In this document: positions 43,859 through 52,649 of the stretch, in pieces | Position numbering within the stretch: position 1 is the first letter of the stretch | Layout of the letters: each line of letters opens with the position of its first letter | Source of the DNA: Vicingaceae bacterium | GTDB taxonomy: Bacteria; Bacteroidota; Bacteroidia; Flavobacteriales_E; Vicingaceae | Reading direction: 5' to 3' | Length of the DNA stretch: 64,000 nt | Assembly: GCA_018402765.1 (NCBI GenBank) | Contig: JAGYIE010000001.1 | Location: 868,001 to 932,000 of the forward strand | Position numbers and translations under genes: made by a program | The notes under the pieces: model-generated | The model's database searches: none | What the model saw: only the letters and a program-made list of their open reading frames with translations | What the model was told of the DNA's origin: nothing

Positions 43859-44857
43859 TCAGTGAAGAATTTTAAATATCATCTCTCGTAAAATCTCACC
43901 CTTAGTAATTCCTGCAGCTCCAACACCTTTTGATTTTAGATCTGCTTCATAAAGGCAATCAACTGCATATACTAATTGCCTAATGGAAAAGTTATTGGCA
44001 GCTCTGACAATATCTTTGACAAAAAAAGGATTGATTTTAAGAGCAGATGCTACCATTCTTTCAGATTTATTTTCTAAATAGTGATATTTAATTAATTGTG
44101 AAAAATTTCTATACATCATAGGAAAAACCAATACTAATGGATTCGCCTTAGGGTTGGCTGAAATGTGATTAATAATCTTATTACACTTTAAAATATCGCG
44201 TTCTCCAATGGCTTTATTTAGCTCAAATACATTGTAATCTTTGCTGATTCCAATGTTCTTTTGAACCATATCCTCATTAATTGTTGAGCCAGGCGATTCC
44301 GTAATCATTACCTTATCTAATTCGTTTACCAAACGAGATAAATTAGTACCTATGGACTCCGAAATTAATCGCTTGGCAGGAGCATTTATTGTGTAACCTT
44401 TAAATTTTAAGTAGCTCTCAATCCAACCTTCGACTTCACTATCGTAAAGTACCTTAGATTCAAATACAACTCCTAACTTGGATGCAAACTTTGCAAAAGC
44501 TTTTCGACCATCAAACTTTTTATGCTTATAACAAATTACCAAAACAGTCGATGTTAGCGGATTTTTTGCATACTCATCTAATGCATGAAAATTTCTGATA
44601 TTTTGGGCTTCCTTAACTAAGACTACGTTATGGTTAGCCATCATAGGATAGCGTTTCGCTTGAGAAACAATCGTCAAATCATCTGTTTCCTTTCCATAAA
44701 GAATTGCTTGATTAAATTCTCTTTCTCCTTCATCTAACACACTCGTTTCTATAAGATCAGAAATTTGATCAATAAAATACTCTTCTTCTCCATGAAGTAA
44801 GTAGATTGGATAAAATACATTTCTTTTAATATCCGCTATAATCTGATTAAAAGTCAT
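43859..44857 (-). CDS. holA: DNA polymerase III subunit delta
   Basis: HolA is the delta subunit of the clamp loader, which opens the beta clamp. The 332-aa product begins with the conserved FYPIYLLHGEEEYFIDQISD segment and continues EREFNQAILYGKETDD, AKRYPMMANHNVVLVKEAQN and LVNELDKVMI. The C-terminal collar domain holds NPLVLVFPMMYRNFSQLIKY. Length is normal for Bacteroidota. It is divergent from the HsdR-N gene, with the two -7 boxes overlapping the other gene's start region. Confidence 0.93.
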   Translation of the reverse strand: MTFNQIIADIKRNVFYPIYLLHGEEEYFIDQISDLIETSVLDEGEREFNQAILYGKETDDLTIVSQAKRYPMMANHNVVLVKEAQNIRNFHALDEYAKNPLTSTVLVICYKHKKFDGRKAFAKFASKLGVVFESKVLYDSEVEGWIESYLKFKGYTINAPAKRLISESIGTNLSRLVNELDKVMITESPGSTINEDMVQKNIGISKDYNVFELNKAIGERDILKCNKIINHISANPKANPLVLVFPMMYRNFSQLIKYHYLENKSERMVASALKINPFFVKDIVRAANNFSIRQLVYAVDCLYEADLKSKGVGAAGITKGEILREMIFKILH

Positions 44858-44872
44858 AAAAGAATCTAGTTA

Positions 44873-44880
44873 CTTTTGTA
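44873..44880 (+). promoter_or_regulatory. Candidate -7 box TACTTTTG for the HsdR-N gene
   Basis: The box ends 5 nt before the first ATG at 44886, again suggesting a leaderless or near-leaderless mRNA. Confidence 0.55.
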
Positions 44881-44885
44881 ATTAA

Positions 44886-45350
44886 ATGATGACAAAATTA
44901 AATCTTCCAGAATACCAATTTCGTCTTAAAGAAGAAGACAAAAAAACTAAAATTTTCGATAGTATACGAAAGAAATATGTAGTATTAACTCCTGAAGAAT
45001 GGGTTCGTCAAAACTTGATAAACTACCTAGCAGAAGAAAAAGGTTATCCTAAAGGTCTTATAGCAATAGAAACCAGTCTCAAGCATAATGGACGATCTAG
45101 AAGATCTGATATTCTTTGCTATCATAGTAACAATTGCCCTGTATTATTGGTAGAATGCAAAGCACCTGAAGTAAAGATTAGTCAAGATGCTTTTGACCAA
45201 ATAAGTCGGTATAACATTACTTACAAAGTTCCTTTTTTGCTCATCTCAAATGGAATAAATCATTATGTATGTAAAATAAACTTTGATACCAAATCTTATA
45301 CGTATTTACAAGAGTTACCCCATTACACTGAGCTCTTTAAAAATGAGTAA
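44886..45350 (+). CDS. Stand-alone HsdR N-terminal-like (PD-(D/E)XK) protein
   Basis: A 154-aa protein matching the N-terminal nuclease domain of type I restriction HsdR subunits (HSDR_N_2 type). Catalytic-type residues are visible: Glu62 in AIETSLK, Asp75 in RRSDILCY, then Glu90 and Lys92 in VLLVECKAPE, followed by ISQDAFDQISRYN with the conserved Gln. There is no helicase domain and no methylase or specificity gene nearby. It is therefore not a restriction system as such, but a small solo nuclease-like protein, which is common beside holA in this phylum from memory. The start could be either of two adjacent ATG codons (44886 or 44889). The subtilase genes follow on the same strand. Confidence 0.85.
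   Translation: MMTKLNLPEYQFRLKEEDKKTKIFDSIRKKYVVLTPEEWVRQNLINYLAEEKGYPKGLIAIETSLKHNGRSRRSDILCYHSNNCPVLLVECKAPEVKISQDAFDQISRYNITYKVPFLLISNGINHYVCKINFDTKSYTYLQELPHYTELFKNE
44893..44900 (-). promoter_or_regulatory. Candidate -7 box TAATTTTG for holA
   Basis: The minus-strand box lies 35 nt upstream of the holA ATG (44857). It falls inside the first codons of the divergent HsdR-N gene. Confidence 0.45.
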
Positions 45351-45371
45351 TTTTACTTAATACCAACTGAG

Positions 45372-47969
45372 ATGAAAAACTTTAGTGTAACCTTCTTACT
45401 TATTTTAATTCTGTGCTTTACTTCTTTTGCACAAGAACTGCATACTGTAATAAACTTGCAGTTAAATGAGTATTTATTAGCCACACAAGGAGAGGAAAAA
45501 ATTCACTTACTTATTGAGGCAAATAATCCCCAATTTGAAGAAGATGCGCTAATACTTGGAGCAAAAATAAAAGTAAAACAAGGACGATATTATTCAATAA
45601 TTCTGAAGTGCAAAGATGTACGGCAATTGGCGGCGTCTAAATTTATTAAGCGAATTGATTTCAGCATTGATCAACCGCACTACCTTGGTGATACAATGCT
45701 AATAAACAATAATATCGTAAAAATACATCAAGCTGCAGCTCCTCTTACCCGAGCTTATAACGGTGAAGGAGTTTTAATTGGAATTATTGACAGCGGAATA
45801 GACTACAACCATCCTGATTTTCAAGATAGTTTAGGAAGAACAAAAATTCTAGCGATTTGGGATCAAAATAAACCAATAAATGCGAGCACCCCATTAAAAT
45901 ATGGGTATGGGCAGCAATGGGATAGCACAGCTATAAACGCTAATATTGCTAATCATGATGACCCTGCAAATCAATTTGGACACGGCTCGATGGTTTCTGG
46001 AGCGGCTGCATCAACTGGATTAGCCACAGGTAATTTTAAAGGAATTGCGCCAAAAGCAAACCTAGTAGTGGTGTCTAGCAATTTTGGCTCGACTAGCTTT
46101 TTATCCAATATTGCTGATGCTACCGACTACATTTATTCAATTGCAGATAGTCTTGGAATGCCGTGTGTAATTAATGCGAGTTTAGGAACCTATGTAGGCT
46201 CTCATGATGGAAAAGATGTATCCGCTCAACTTATTGACCAAATGATAAAAGCCAAAAGAGGCAGAGCATTTGTAGCAGCTAACGGTAATGCAGGAGATGT
46301 CAAATTTCACTTGGGATATCAAGTTAATGCTGACACTAACTTTACATGGTTTAAGGCTGCACCAAACGTTTTTAACCCATTTGTCTATTTTAGATTATAT
46401 GCAGATACTGCAGATTTCGATAACGTTAGATTTTCACTTGGAGCTGACCAAATTTCTCCAAGCTATAAATTTAGAGGACGTACAGACTTTAAATCAATTA
46501 AACCATCTCTTAATACATACCAATACGATACAATATATAGCCCCACCAATGGAAATGTAATCACGGAAATAAGAACATTTGCCGAGGAGTCAAATGGAAC
46601 CTATATGCTAGAGGTATATATGAATCGACCTGATTCCAATAATTACAATTTTAGGTTTGAAACCACAGGTTCAGGTAAATTTGACCTATGGTCTTCAAAT
46701 ACATTGATGCCTTATTCTGACATGGTAAGTACTGGCCTTCCGAGTGTAGCTCAATTTCCTGACATTATCAATTACAAACGCCCAGACAGTCTATCTACCA
46801 TGGTAAGCAGTTTTACATGCCTCCCAAGTGTTGTAAGTGTTGGAAATTATCAAAATAGGAAAAGCTACCTTGCTGTAAATAATGTACTACAAATAATGCC
46901 AGGAACACCAGGCAGAATATCTCCAAAATCTAGCCTAGGCCCTAACAGATTAGGAGTAATAAAACCAGATATTTCAGCGTCAGGAGACTACACCCTAGCT
47001 GCAGGAAGACTAGCTACAATTCAACAAATTATTCAATCCGATCCTGCAAAAATAAGCGCTGACTCAATGCACATGAGAAATGGAGGAACGTCAATGGCGA
47101 GCCCTGTGGTAGCAGGTTTATTTGCTTTATACCTACAGAAGTGCCCAAACGCCTCCTACTTAGAACTAAGTCAAGCAATTATCAATCAAGCTAAAGTTGA
47201 TAATTTCACAGGAGTTGTACCTAACTTTACTTATGGATTCGGTAAAGTTGATGGCTTCGAAGCTTTAATTAACTCTATACAAAAACCAACTTTAGCTCCC
47301 ATAACACTACAAAACCTTTGTCTAGGTGATTCTGTATTGCTATATCCAATACCTGCAAATTATAACCAATACCTATGGAGTAATGGTGATACCAATGGAT
47401 TTAGTTTTGCAAAAAGTGATGGTCGCTATTTTTTAGCAGTTCACGATCAACAAGGTTGTAAAGTCAATAGTGATACATTAAATCTAGTATTTAACCCAAC
47501 CCCACCTAAACCAAATTTATTTCAAAATTACGATACACTATACACCACTACTAATGGATTATTCAATTGGTATAGAGATGGATTTAAAATAAATGGTGTT
47601 ATTGATTCCTTTTTGGTTGTTAATCAAAATGGGAATTATTGGACTAGATTAATTAACCCTAATACCTCTTGTGGTAAGAATTCCGATACCATTTATTACT
47701 CAGCAACCTATACAGACAATAATTCACCAGGTAGTTTTTACATTTATCCAAACCCGGCAAAAGACGAGGTAAACCTTGTTAATATACCTTACAATGCGAC
47801 TTCTGTAAAACTATATAACCACATAGGAAAACTTATACTTGATATTCCGTATCATAGCGCAGACAACAAAAAATCAATTAATACGTCTTATTTAAGTAAT
47901 GGAGTTTTCATCTTACAAATAAAAACAAAGGCAGGAAGCATTAACAACAAATTAATTATCAGCAAATGA
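45372..47969 (+). CDS. Subtilisin-like serine protease with T9SS tail, 865 aa
   Basis: A secreted S8 peptidase. The signal peptide ends near residue 20 (LCFTSFAQ). A propeptide-like segment covers about 25-105. The catalytic triad is visible: Asp140 in GIIDSGIDYNHPDF, His204 in FGHGSMVSG and Ser574 in GGTSMASPVVAG. About 370 residues separate His and Ser, because a beta-rich domain is inserted there. Residues 640-780 are Ig-like (LCLGDSVLLYPIP). The last 75 residues are a T9SS sorting tail (IYPNPAKDEVN, SNGVFILQI, KLIISK). It is probably exported and active outside the cell. Its end overlaps the start of the second subtilase by 4 nt. Confidence 0.92.
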   Translation: MKNFSVTFLLILILCFTSFAQELHTVINLQLNEYLLATQGEEKIHLLIEANNPQFEEDALILGAKIKVKQGRYYSIILKCKDVRQLAASKFIKRIDFSIDQPHYLGDTMLINNNIVKIHQAAAPLTRAYNGEGVLIGIIDSGIDYNHPDFQDSLGRTKILAIWDQNKPINASTPLKYGYGQQWDSTAINANIANHDDPANQFGHGSMVSGAAASTGLATGNFKGIAPKANLVVVSSNFGSTSFLSNIADATDYIYSIADSLGMPCVINASLGTYVGSHDGKDVSAQLIDQMIKAKRGRAFVAANGNAGDVKFHLGYQVNADTNFTWFKAAPNVFNPFVYFRLYADTADFDNVRFSLGADQISPSYKFRGRTDFKSIKPSLNTYQYDTIYSPTNGNVITEIRTFAEESNGTYMLEVYMNRPDSNNYNFRFETTGSGKFDLWSSNTLMPYSDMVSTGLPSVAQFPDIINYKRPDSLSTMVSSFTCLPSVVSVGNYQNRKSYLAVNNVLQIMPGTPGRISPKSSLGPNRLGVIKPDISASGDYTLAAGRLATIQQIIQSDPAKISADSMHMRNGGTSMASPVVAGLFALYLQKCPNASYLELSQAIINQAKVDNFTGVVPNFTYGFGKVDGFEALINSIQKPTLAPITLQNLCLGDSVLLYPIPANYNQYLWSNGDTNGFSFAKSDGRYFLAVHDQQGCKVNSDTLNLVFNPTPPKPNLFQNYDTLYTTTNGLFNWYRDGFKINGVIDSFLVVNQNGNYWTRLINPNTSCGKNSDTIYYSATYTDNNSPGSFYIYPNPAKDEVNLVNIPYNATSVKLYNHIGKLILDIPYHSADNKKSINTSYLSNGVFILQIKTKAGSINNKLIISK

Positions 47970-50722
47970 TGAAAAACATTTTTCTTTATACATTCTTTTG
48001 CTTTTTTACACTTAATTCTTTCGGCCAGCTATCTAAGCTAAAAAATCAGGAGAATAGTATCATTTTTAAGCTAAAAGACCTTGAAATAAATAAAGATGGA
48101 ACTTTCCAAGACGAATCTATTCAAGAGTTATTGAATAAATTACCAAATCAAGTGGTTCAGCTTTTCCCTGCTAGAAAAATAATAAATAAAAATGGGGGTA
48201 TTAAAAGTGACCTTTCAACAATTTTTGGGATAGAGGTAGCTAATGATAAGCAACTAAAAATTCTAATCAATCGATTGAATAATAATAAAGGAATACTTTA
48301 TGCAGAAAAACTAGTCATTCCTGAACTATGCTACCTACCTTCAGATACCTTTTTACCTAGACAATATCAACTTTCAATTATTAAAGCGTTCGAAGCTTGG
48401 GATATAGAGAAAGGAGATTCCTCCGTTGTGATTGCGATTACTGACACAGGAATTGACATTGACCATGAAGACTTGGAAGGAAATATTGCCTATAACTACA
48501 ATGATCCAATAAATGGAATTGATGACGATAACGACGGCTATATCGATAATTTTAGAGGATGGGACACAGGGGACAATGATAACGATCCGTCAACATTCAG
48601 CAGTAATCATGGAAATAACGTTGCCGGTCTAGCGGGGGCTCAAACAGACAACCAAAAAGGAATAGCGGGCACAGGATTTAATTGCAAATTCTTGCCGATA
48701 AAAATTGACACTGACCTAGGAGGCAGATTAGTAGGAGCATATGACGCCATTATCTATGCAGCAGATCACCATGCAGATATAATAAACTGCTCTTGGGGTA
48801 GCTATACTTTTGGTAATCTTGGAAATGATATCATAAATTACGCCACGAACAAAGGTAGCTTAGTTATTGCTGCTGTAGGAAATGATGGACGAAATGACCC
48901 TTTTTATCCTGCTGCTTATACCAACGCCTTAGCAGTTGGAATGTCGGACAGTTCAGACTTCATAAGGGATAATTCCAATTATGGGACTTATCTGGATTTA
49001 GTGGCTATTGGGCAAGGCATGTGGACCACAGGGAATAATAATATTTACAACTATAATGGCGGTACGAGCATGGCCAGCCCTTTAGTAGCAGGTGCAGCAG
49101 GAATAGTAAAATCTAAGTATCCAAACTTTGAACCATTACAAATTGCTGAGCACATTAGAAACACTACCGATAATATCAATAATAAGCAGGCAGCTAAATA
49201 CAAAGATAAAATCGGAACAGGGCGACTTAATATGTTTAAATCAGTAAGTCAATCGCTTAAACCAGGTTTAAGGATGGAACTTATATCGATAAACGATGGA
49301 AATGATTCAGTTTTTGTAGAGGGAGATACACTTAGATTTAGTATAAAATTTAAAAATTACTTAGCATCGACAGATAATTTAAAAGCCAAAATATCCTCTC
49401 CTTCGAATAGCTTAATCTTTATCAAAGATGAAATCAATTTAGGTACATTAAATACGCTAGAGGATAAATCAAATAGTGGGACGCCGTTTATGGCAATCGT
49501 TCGAAAGGCAAGTGAGTACAATGAAATTGTGCAATTTAAAATAAGGGTAGAGAATAATACCTATGTAAGGGATGCATGGTTCTCTACTACCGTGAACTTA
49601 AATTATATTAACGTCTCAAATAATTTAATTTCAACCACAATAAGTAGTAACGGACGATTAGGATATAATGATTTAGCCAACAATCAAGGTATCGGTTTTT
49701 TATATAAAAATTCAAATTCCACACTCTATGAGGGTAGCTTGCTAATCGGTAATGCATCTTCTATTACTGACGGATTTAGAGGTAATCCGGGAGAAACGGA
49801 TTTAGACTTTTTGAGCATCCAAAATGTCAAAAGCATAGAAGCAGTAAAGGCAAATCAAGAATTTGAAGGAATCATTGCACCAAAAAACAGTCAATATAAA
49901 GTAGAACAAAAAAGCTATTTATTTAACGACAGTACTAAAAAAAATTACATTATACATGCCTATAAAATAACAGCCAATCAACAGCTAAACCAATTTTATG
50001 CAGGCTTTTTAATCGATTGGGATATTCTTAACTTCTCTAAAAATAAAACAGACTTTGATCCCGTTAATGAATTAGCTTACAGCTTTTCTACGGAAACAAA
50101 CTCTCCATACTTTGGATCACAACTACTATCTCATACTAACGCAATTAGCTTTGGGATTGACAATATTTCAGGTGGGAACAATGGAATAGATCTGAGCAAT
50201 GGATTTAGCGACCAAGAAAAGTTCCTCGTTCTGTCTACAAAAAATGAAAAAGCAGGACTAACTTCACCAAGTGGAAATGATATTTTACAAACAGTTAGCT
50301 ATGGCCCCTTCAATCTAGATAAGGATAGCTCTATCGTTCTTGCATTTTCAATTTTAGCAGCTGATAGCTTATCTGAACTTAGAAACTATGCAAATAGCGC
50401 AAAGCAGACTTACCAAAATTTAAACCTAGGTGACTTTTGGGTAGATCGAATAGTACCAACTGTTCCAATTTTCGACAGTAAAGTGTATCCAAATCCGGCG
50501 CAAGAAGCGTTAACTATTGAAATAAAGCTAAGTTATTCAGACCATATTGTAGTTAGTTTGCAGAATTACTTAGGGCAAGAATTATTAGTGAACCAATATC
50601 AAGGTTTTGAAGGGTTAAACTTGTTAACAATGGATGCTTTAAATGCAAGACCAGGTTTATATTTTTTAATCATTAAAACAAATGGTAAGGAGAAACTTCA
50701 TAAAATTGTGCTCCAATATTAA
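47966..50722 (+). CDS. Subtilisin-like serine protease with T9SS tail, 918 aa
   Basis: A second secreted S8 peptidase, translationally coupled to the first (ATGA overlap). The signal peptide ends near residue 20 (LNSFGQ). A propeptide-like region runs to about 125. The triad is Asp160 in AITDTGIDIDHEDL, His215 in NHGNNVAG and Ser368 in GGTSMASPLVAG. The segment IDDDNDGYIDN (184-195) looks like a calcium loop. Residues 430-830 are beta-rich, of unknown function. The T9SS tail covers the last 80 residues (VYPNPAQEAL, ARPGLYFLII). The catalytic domain is compact, unlike that of the upstream protease, so the two are distant relatives rather than a fresh duplication. Confidence 0.92.
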   Translation: MMKNIFLYTFFCFFTLNSFGQLSKLKNQENSIIFKLKDLEINKDGTFQDESIQELLNKLPNQVVQLFPARKIINKNGGIKSDLSTIFGIEVANDKQLKILINRLNNNKGILYAEKLVIPELCYLPSDTFLPRQYQLSIIKAFEAWDIEKGDSSVVIAITDTGIDIDHEDLEGNIAYNYNDPINGIDDDNDGYIDNFRGWDTGDNDNDPSTFSSNHGNNVAGLAGAQTDNQKGIAGTGFNCKFLPIKIDTDLGGRLVGAYDAIIYAADHHADIINCSWGSYTFGNLGNDIINYATNKGSLVIAAVGNDGRNDPFYPAAYTNALAVGMSDSSDFIRDNSNYGTYLDLVAIGQGMWTTGNNNIYNYNGGTSMASPLVAGAAGIVKSKYPNFEPLQIAEHIRNTTDNINNKQAAKYKDKIGTGRLNMFKSVSQSLKPGLRMELISINDGNDSVFVEGDTLRFSIKFKNYLASTDNLKAKISSPSNSLIFIKDEINLGTLNTLEDKSNSGTPFMAIVRKASEYNEIVQFKIRVENNTYVRDAWFSTTVNLNYINVSNNLISTTISSNGRLGYNDLANNQGIGFLYKNSNSTLYEGSLLIGNASSITDGFRGNPGETDLDFLSIQNVKSIEAVKANQEFEGIIAPKNSQYKVEQKSYLFNDSTKKNYIIHAYKITANQQLNQFYAGFLIDWDILNFSKNKTDFDPVNELAYSFSTETNSPYFGSQLLSHTNAISFGIDNISGGNNGIDLSNGFSDQEKFLVLSTKNEKAGLTSPSGNDILQTVSYGPFNLDKDSSIVLAFSILAADSLSELRNYANSAKQTYQNLNLGDFWVDRIVPTVPIFDSKVYPNPAQEALTIEIKLSYSDHIVVSLQNYLGQELLVNQYQGFEGLNLLTMDALNARPGLYFLIIKTNGKEKLHKIVLQY

Positions 50723-50731
50723 ATACACCAA

Positions 50732-51424
50732 ATGCCTAAACATCTCTTTATACCTATTCAGGCAAATAGCAGAAGATTTGCTATTAGTGATATACACGGT
50801 TGCAATAAAACCTTTATACGTCTACTTGAAAAGATAAAGCTAACGCCTGAAGATCAATTATTTCTTTTGGGAGATTTTATTAACAGAGGTGGAGATAGTT
50901 TAGGAGTAATTAAAACAATAAGATCTCTACAAGACGAGGGATTACATATTTTCTGCTTAAGAGGAAACCACGAACAAATGGTACTTGATGTGCTGAGGAG
51001 ATGGCCTTTACAGTTAAAACCTTATCTAAAAAAATATGGTTCGGCAGACCTACTTAATAAAGAAGAAAGACTTAGATTAAAAGTGTTTGAATTTCTTCAA
51101 GAGGGTTTGTATTACATAGAGCTAGATAAATTTTATTTAGTTCATGCAGGATTTGACTTCAAAGCCGAAAAACCACTCAAAACGTATAACAAAATGCTTT
51201 CAATAAGAAGGTTTACACCAACTTATGAAAAAGTTTCTCAGAAACTAATTATACACGGACATGTTCGTCATTCCTTAGAGAAAATTCAAGCCAACATTTT
51301 AACCAACAAAAGTCATTTTTCAATTGACAATGGTTGCGCCTCCCACAGAATAGCAGGACAAGGCAACTTGGTATGCCTAAACTTAGATACAAAAGAATTA
51401 ATCGTACAACCAAATATCGAGTAA
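50732..51424 (+). CDS. PPP-family metallophosphatase (serine/threonine phosphatase-like)
   Basis: A 230-aa cytoplasmic calcineurin-like phosphoesterase of the PPP type. The three metal-site blocks are visible: SDIHGC (19-24), LGDFINRGGDS (46-56) and LRGNHEQM (76-83). HAGFDF and HGHV follow, ending with an SIDNGCA motif. This pattern is shared by bacterial protein phosphatases and diadenosine tetraphosphatases such as ApaH or PrpE, and sequence does not decide the substrate. It lies 9 nt after the second subtilase and before a terminator, so it ends the + strand run. Linkage to the proteases is positional only. Confidence 0.88.
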   Translation: MPKHLFIPIQANSRRFAISDIHGCNKTFIRLLEKIKLTPEDQLFLLGDFINRGGDSLGVIKTIRSLQDEGLHIFCLRGNHEQMVLDVLRRWPLQLKPYLKKYGSADLLNKEERLRLKVFEFLQEGLYYIELDKFYLVHAGFDFKAEKPLKTYNKMLSIRRFTPTYEKVSQKLIIHGHVRHSLEKIQANILTNKSHFSIDNGCASHRIAGQGNLVCLNLDTKELIVQPNIE

Positions 51425-51461
51425 ACGGTATTCATCGATCTACCACACTTCATTTCAAACC

Positions 51462-51489
51462 AAAAAAGCCTCGATTTTATCGAGGCTTT
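51462..51489. terminator. Bidirectional terminator between phosphatase gene and rpsT
   Basis: AAAGCCTCGAT pairs with ATCGAGGCTTT around a 3-nt loop. The stem is perfect; a run of six A residues on the left serves as the T-run for the minus strand. Confidence 0.85.
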
Positions 51490-51511
51490 AAAATTTCATT
51501 TAAAAATATAC

Positions 51512-51763
51512 TTACAATGAAGCAACGTGCTTAGTCAACTTTGACTTAAGGTTTGACGCTTTATTATTGTGAATGATATTGTTTTTCGCTAAACGATCAA
51601 TCATAGACGAAACTTTCGGCAACATAGCTTCCGCATCTTTCTTCTCAGTAGTTGCTCTAAGCTTACTAATAGCATTTCTAGTAGTTTTACCTTGATAACG
51701 GTTACGCTCGTTTCGTACTTTAGTTTGTCTGATTCTCTTTAATGCTGACTTATGATTAGCCAT
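51512..51763 (-). CDS. rpsT: 30S ribosomal protein S20
   Basis: An 83-aa basic protein starting [20 protein letters not shown] and containing [20 protein letters not shown] with a Lys-rich end ([14 protein letters not shown]). It is the S20 family, which binds 16S rRNA early in small-subunit assembly. The gene lies 24 nt downstream of tRNA-Glu on the same strand, with no promoter box in between, so tRNA and mRNA may come from one precursor. A strong hairpin follows. Confidence 0.97.
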   Translation of the reverse strand: MANHKSALKRIRQTKVRNERNRYQGKTTRNAISKLRATTEKKDAEAMLPKVSSMIDRLAKNNIIHNNKASNLKSKLTKHVASL

Positions 51764-51787
51764 AGTTATTATTTCTTTAAAAATTTG

Positions 51788-51859
51788 CAGTCCGTAGGGG
51801 AATCGAACCCCTGTTACCAGGATGAAAACCTGGCGTCCTAACCCCTAGACGAACGGACC
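51788..51859 (-). tRNA. tRNA-Glu (anticodon UUC)
   Basis: On the minus strand the gene starts GGTCCGTTCGTCTAGGGG and ends TTCGATTCCCCTACGGACT plus the discriminator base G. The anticodon stem CCAGG/CCTGG encloses the loop TTTTCAT, with anticodon TTC at 51824-51826. The T arm contains GGTTCGATTCC. The acceptor stem is complete, with one G-U pair at its end. The CCA end is not encoded. It lies directly upstream of rpsT. Confidence 0.96.
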
Positions 51860-51888
51860 GTTATATATTTCCCATTGTTTTGGGACGA

Positions 51889-51896
51889 CAAAAGTA
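51889..51896 (-). promoter_or_regulatory. Candidate -7 box TACTTTTG for tRNA-Glu/rpsT
   Basis: The minus-strand box lies 29 nt upstream of the tRNA 5' end. It is the only such box upstream of both the tRNA and rpsT. Confidence 0.5.
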
Positions 51897-51952
51897 CTAC
51901 CATTTTTTAATTCTGCAATACTTTTCCTAAAACTTTTTTATTTTTTTTCGGC

Positions 51953-52648
51953 CTATTCTTCATCTTCCTCTTGGGAAAACTTATAACCCATTCTTTTGGC
52001 AGTTTTTACTCGCATAACACTAGACTCATGCACCATTTCTCCTACAGAAATCTCCTTCACGTCATTATAATGAGGGGTATATAAGTCAAATTCCATTGCA
52101 TACAAAATTGCAGTTTCTAAAATCGAACGAACTGATAAAGCATTTATGTTACTAGTAGAAAAATTATTGAATAAGAACCCCAATTGCCTTTTCCCCTCAA
52201 CGAAGAAATGCCCCTCTTTATTAATAAATATTCTTGCAATTAAGTATCCACTGTCATGCCTACGATCGTATTTAAATGAGTCCGATAAGAAGTTATAAAT
52301 GTTGATCATGCCGCAGTATGAGCGCTCTGAATCCTCTTTAACATAACTTGTGTTCCAAATCGCATGAGAACGTTCAAATTCAAATACATTGGTATGCATG
52401 TAGCAAATCAGAACATCACCAGCGAACTTAATCCGCATTTCATAAGCACCATTATCGATAAAAAGAACTTCTATATTATCGTCTAATTTCCCTTTAGTGC
52501 GCTCATTAATCTCTTCTACAACTATCTTCGCTACTTTCTTAAGCTGTTTAAATTGTTCTTTAGTTTCACGATATACTTTTTGCTTTAGATTAGCCTTCGA
52601 TTCTAAGGCTAAAGCAATTTGATTGATTTTTGGTTGTTTGTTTGCCAT
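51953..52648 (-). CDS. Conserved-type hypothetical protein, 231 aa
   Basis: A soluble protein with no signal peptide, starting MANKQPKINQIALALESKAN. The first 60 residues are a Lys/Glu-rich helix, probably a coiled coil. The rest is mixed alpha/beta (VLFIDNGAYEMRIKFAGDVL, YLIARIFINKEGHFFVEGKR, GFLFNNF) and ends in an acidic EEDEE tail. I do not recognise a named family; Bacteroidota relatives seem to sit next to proS, from memory. The ATG at 52646-52648 follows the proS stop by 1 nt, so it is co-transcribed. A longer reading from 52666 overlaps proS and is less likely. Function is unknown. Confidence 0.75.
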   Translation of the reverse strand: MANKQPKINQIALALESKANLKQKVYRETKEQFKQLKKVAKIVVEEINERTKGKLDDNIEVLFIDNGAYEMRIKFAGDVLICYMHTNVFEFERSHAIWNTSYVKEDSERSYCGMINIYNFLSDSFKYDRRHDSGYLIARIFINKEGHFFVEGKRQLGFLFNNFSTSNINALSVRSILETAILYAMEFDLYTPHYNDVKEISVGEMVHESSVMRVKTAKRMGYKFSQEEDEE

Positions 52649-52649
52649 A

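Noticed and set aside
44886-45350. Type I restriction-modification locus
   Set aside because: Only an HsdR N-terminal-like domain is present; no helicase part, methylase or specificity subunit is nearby.
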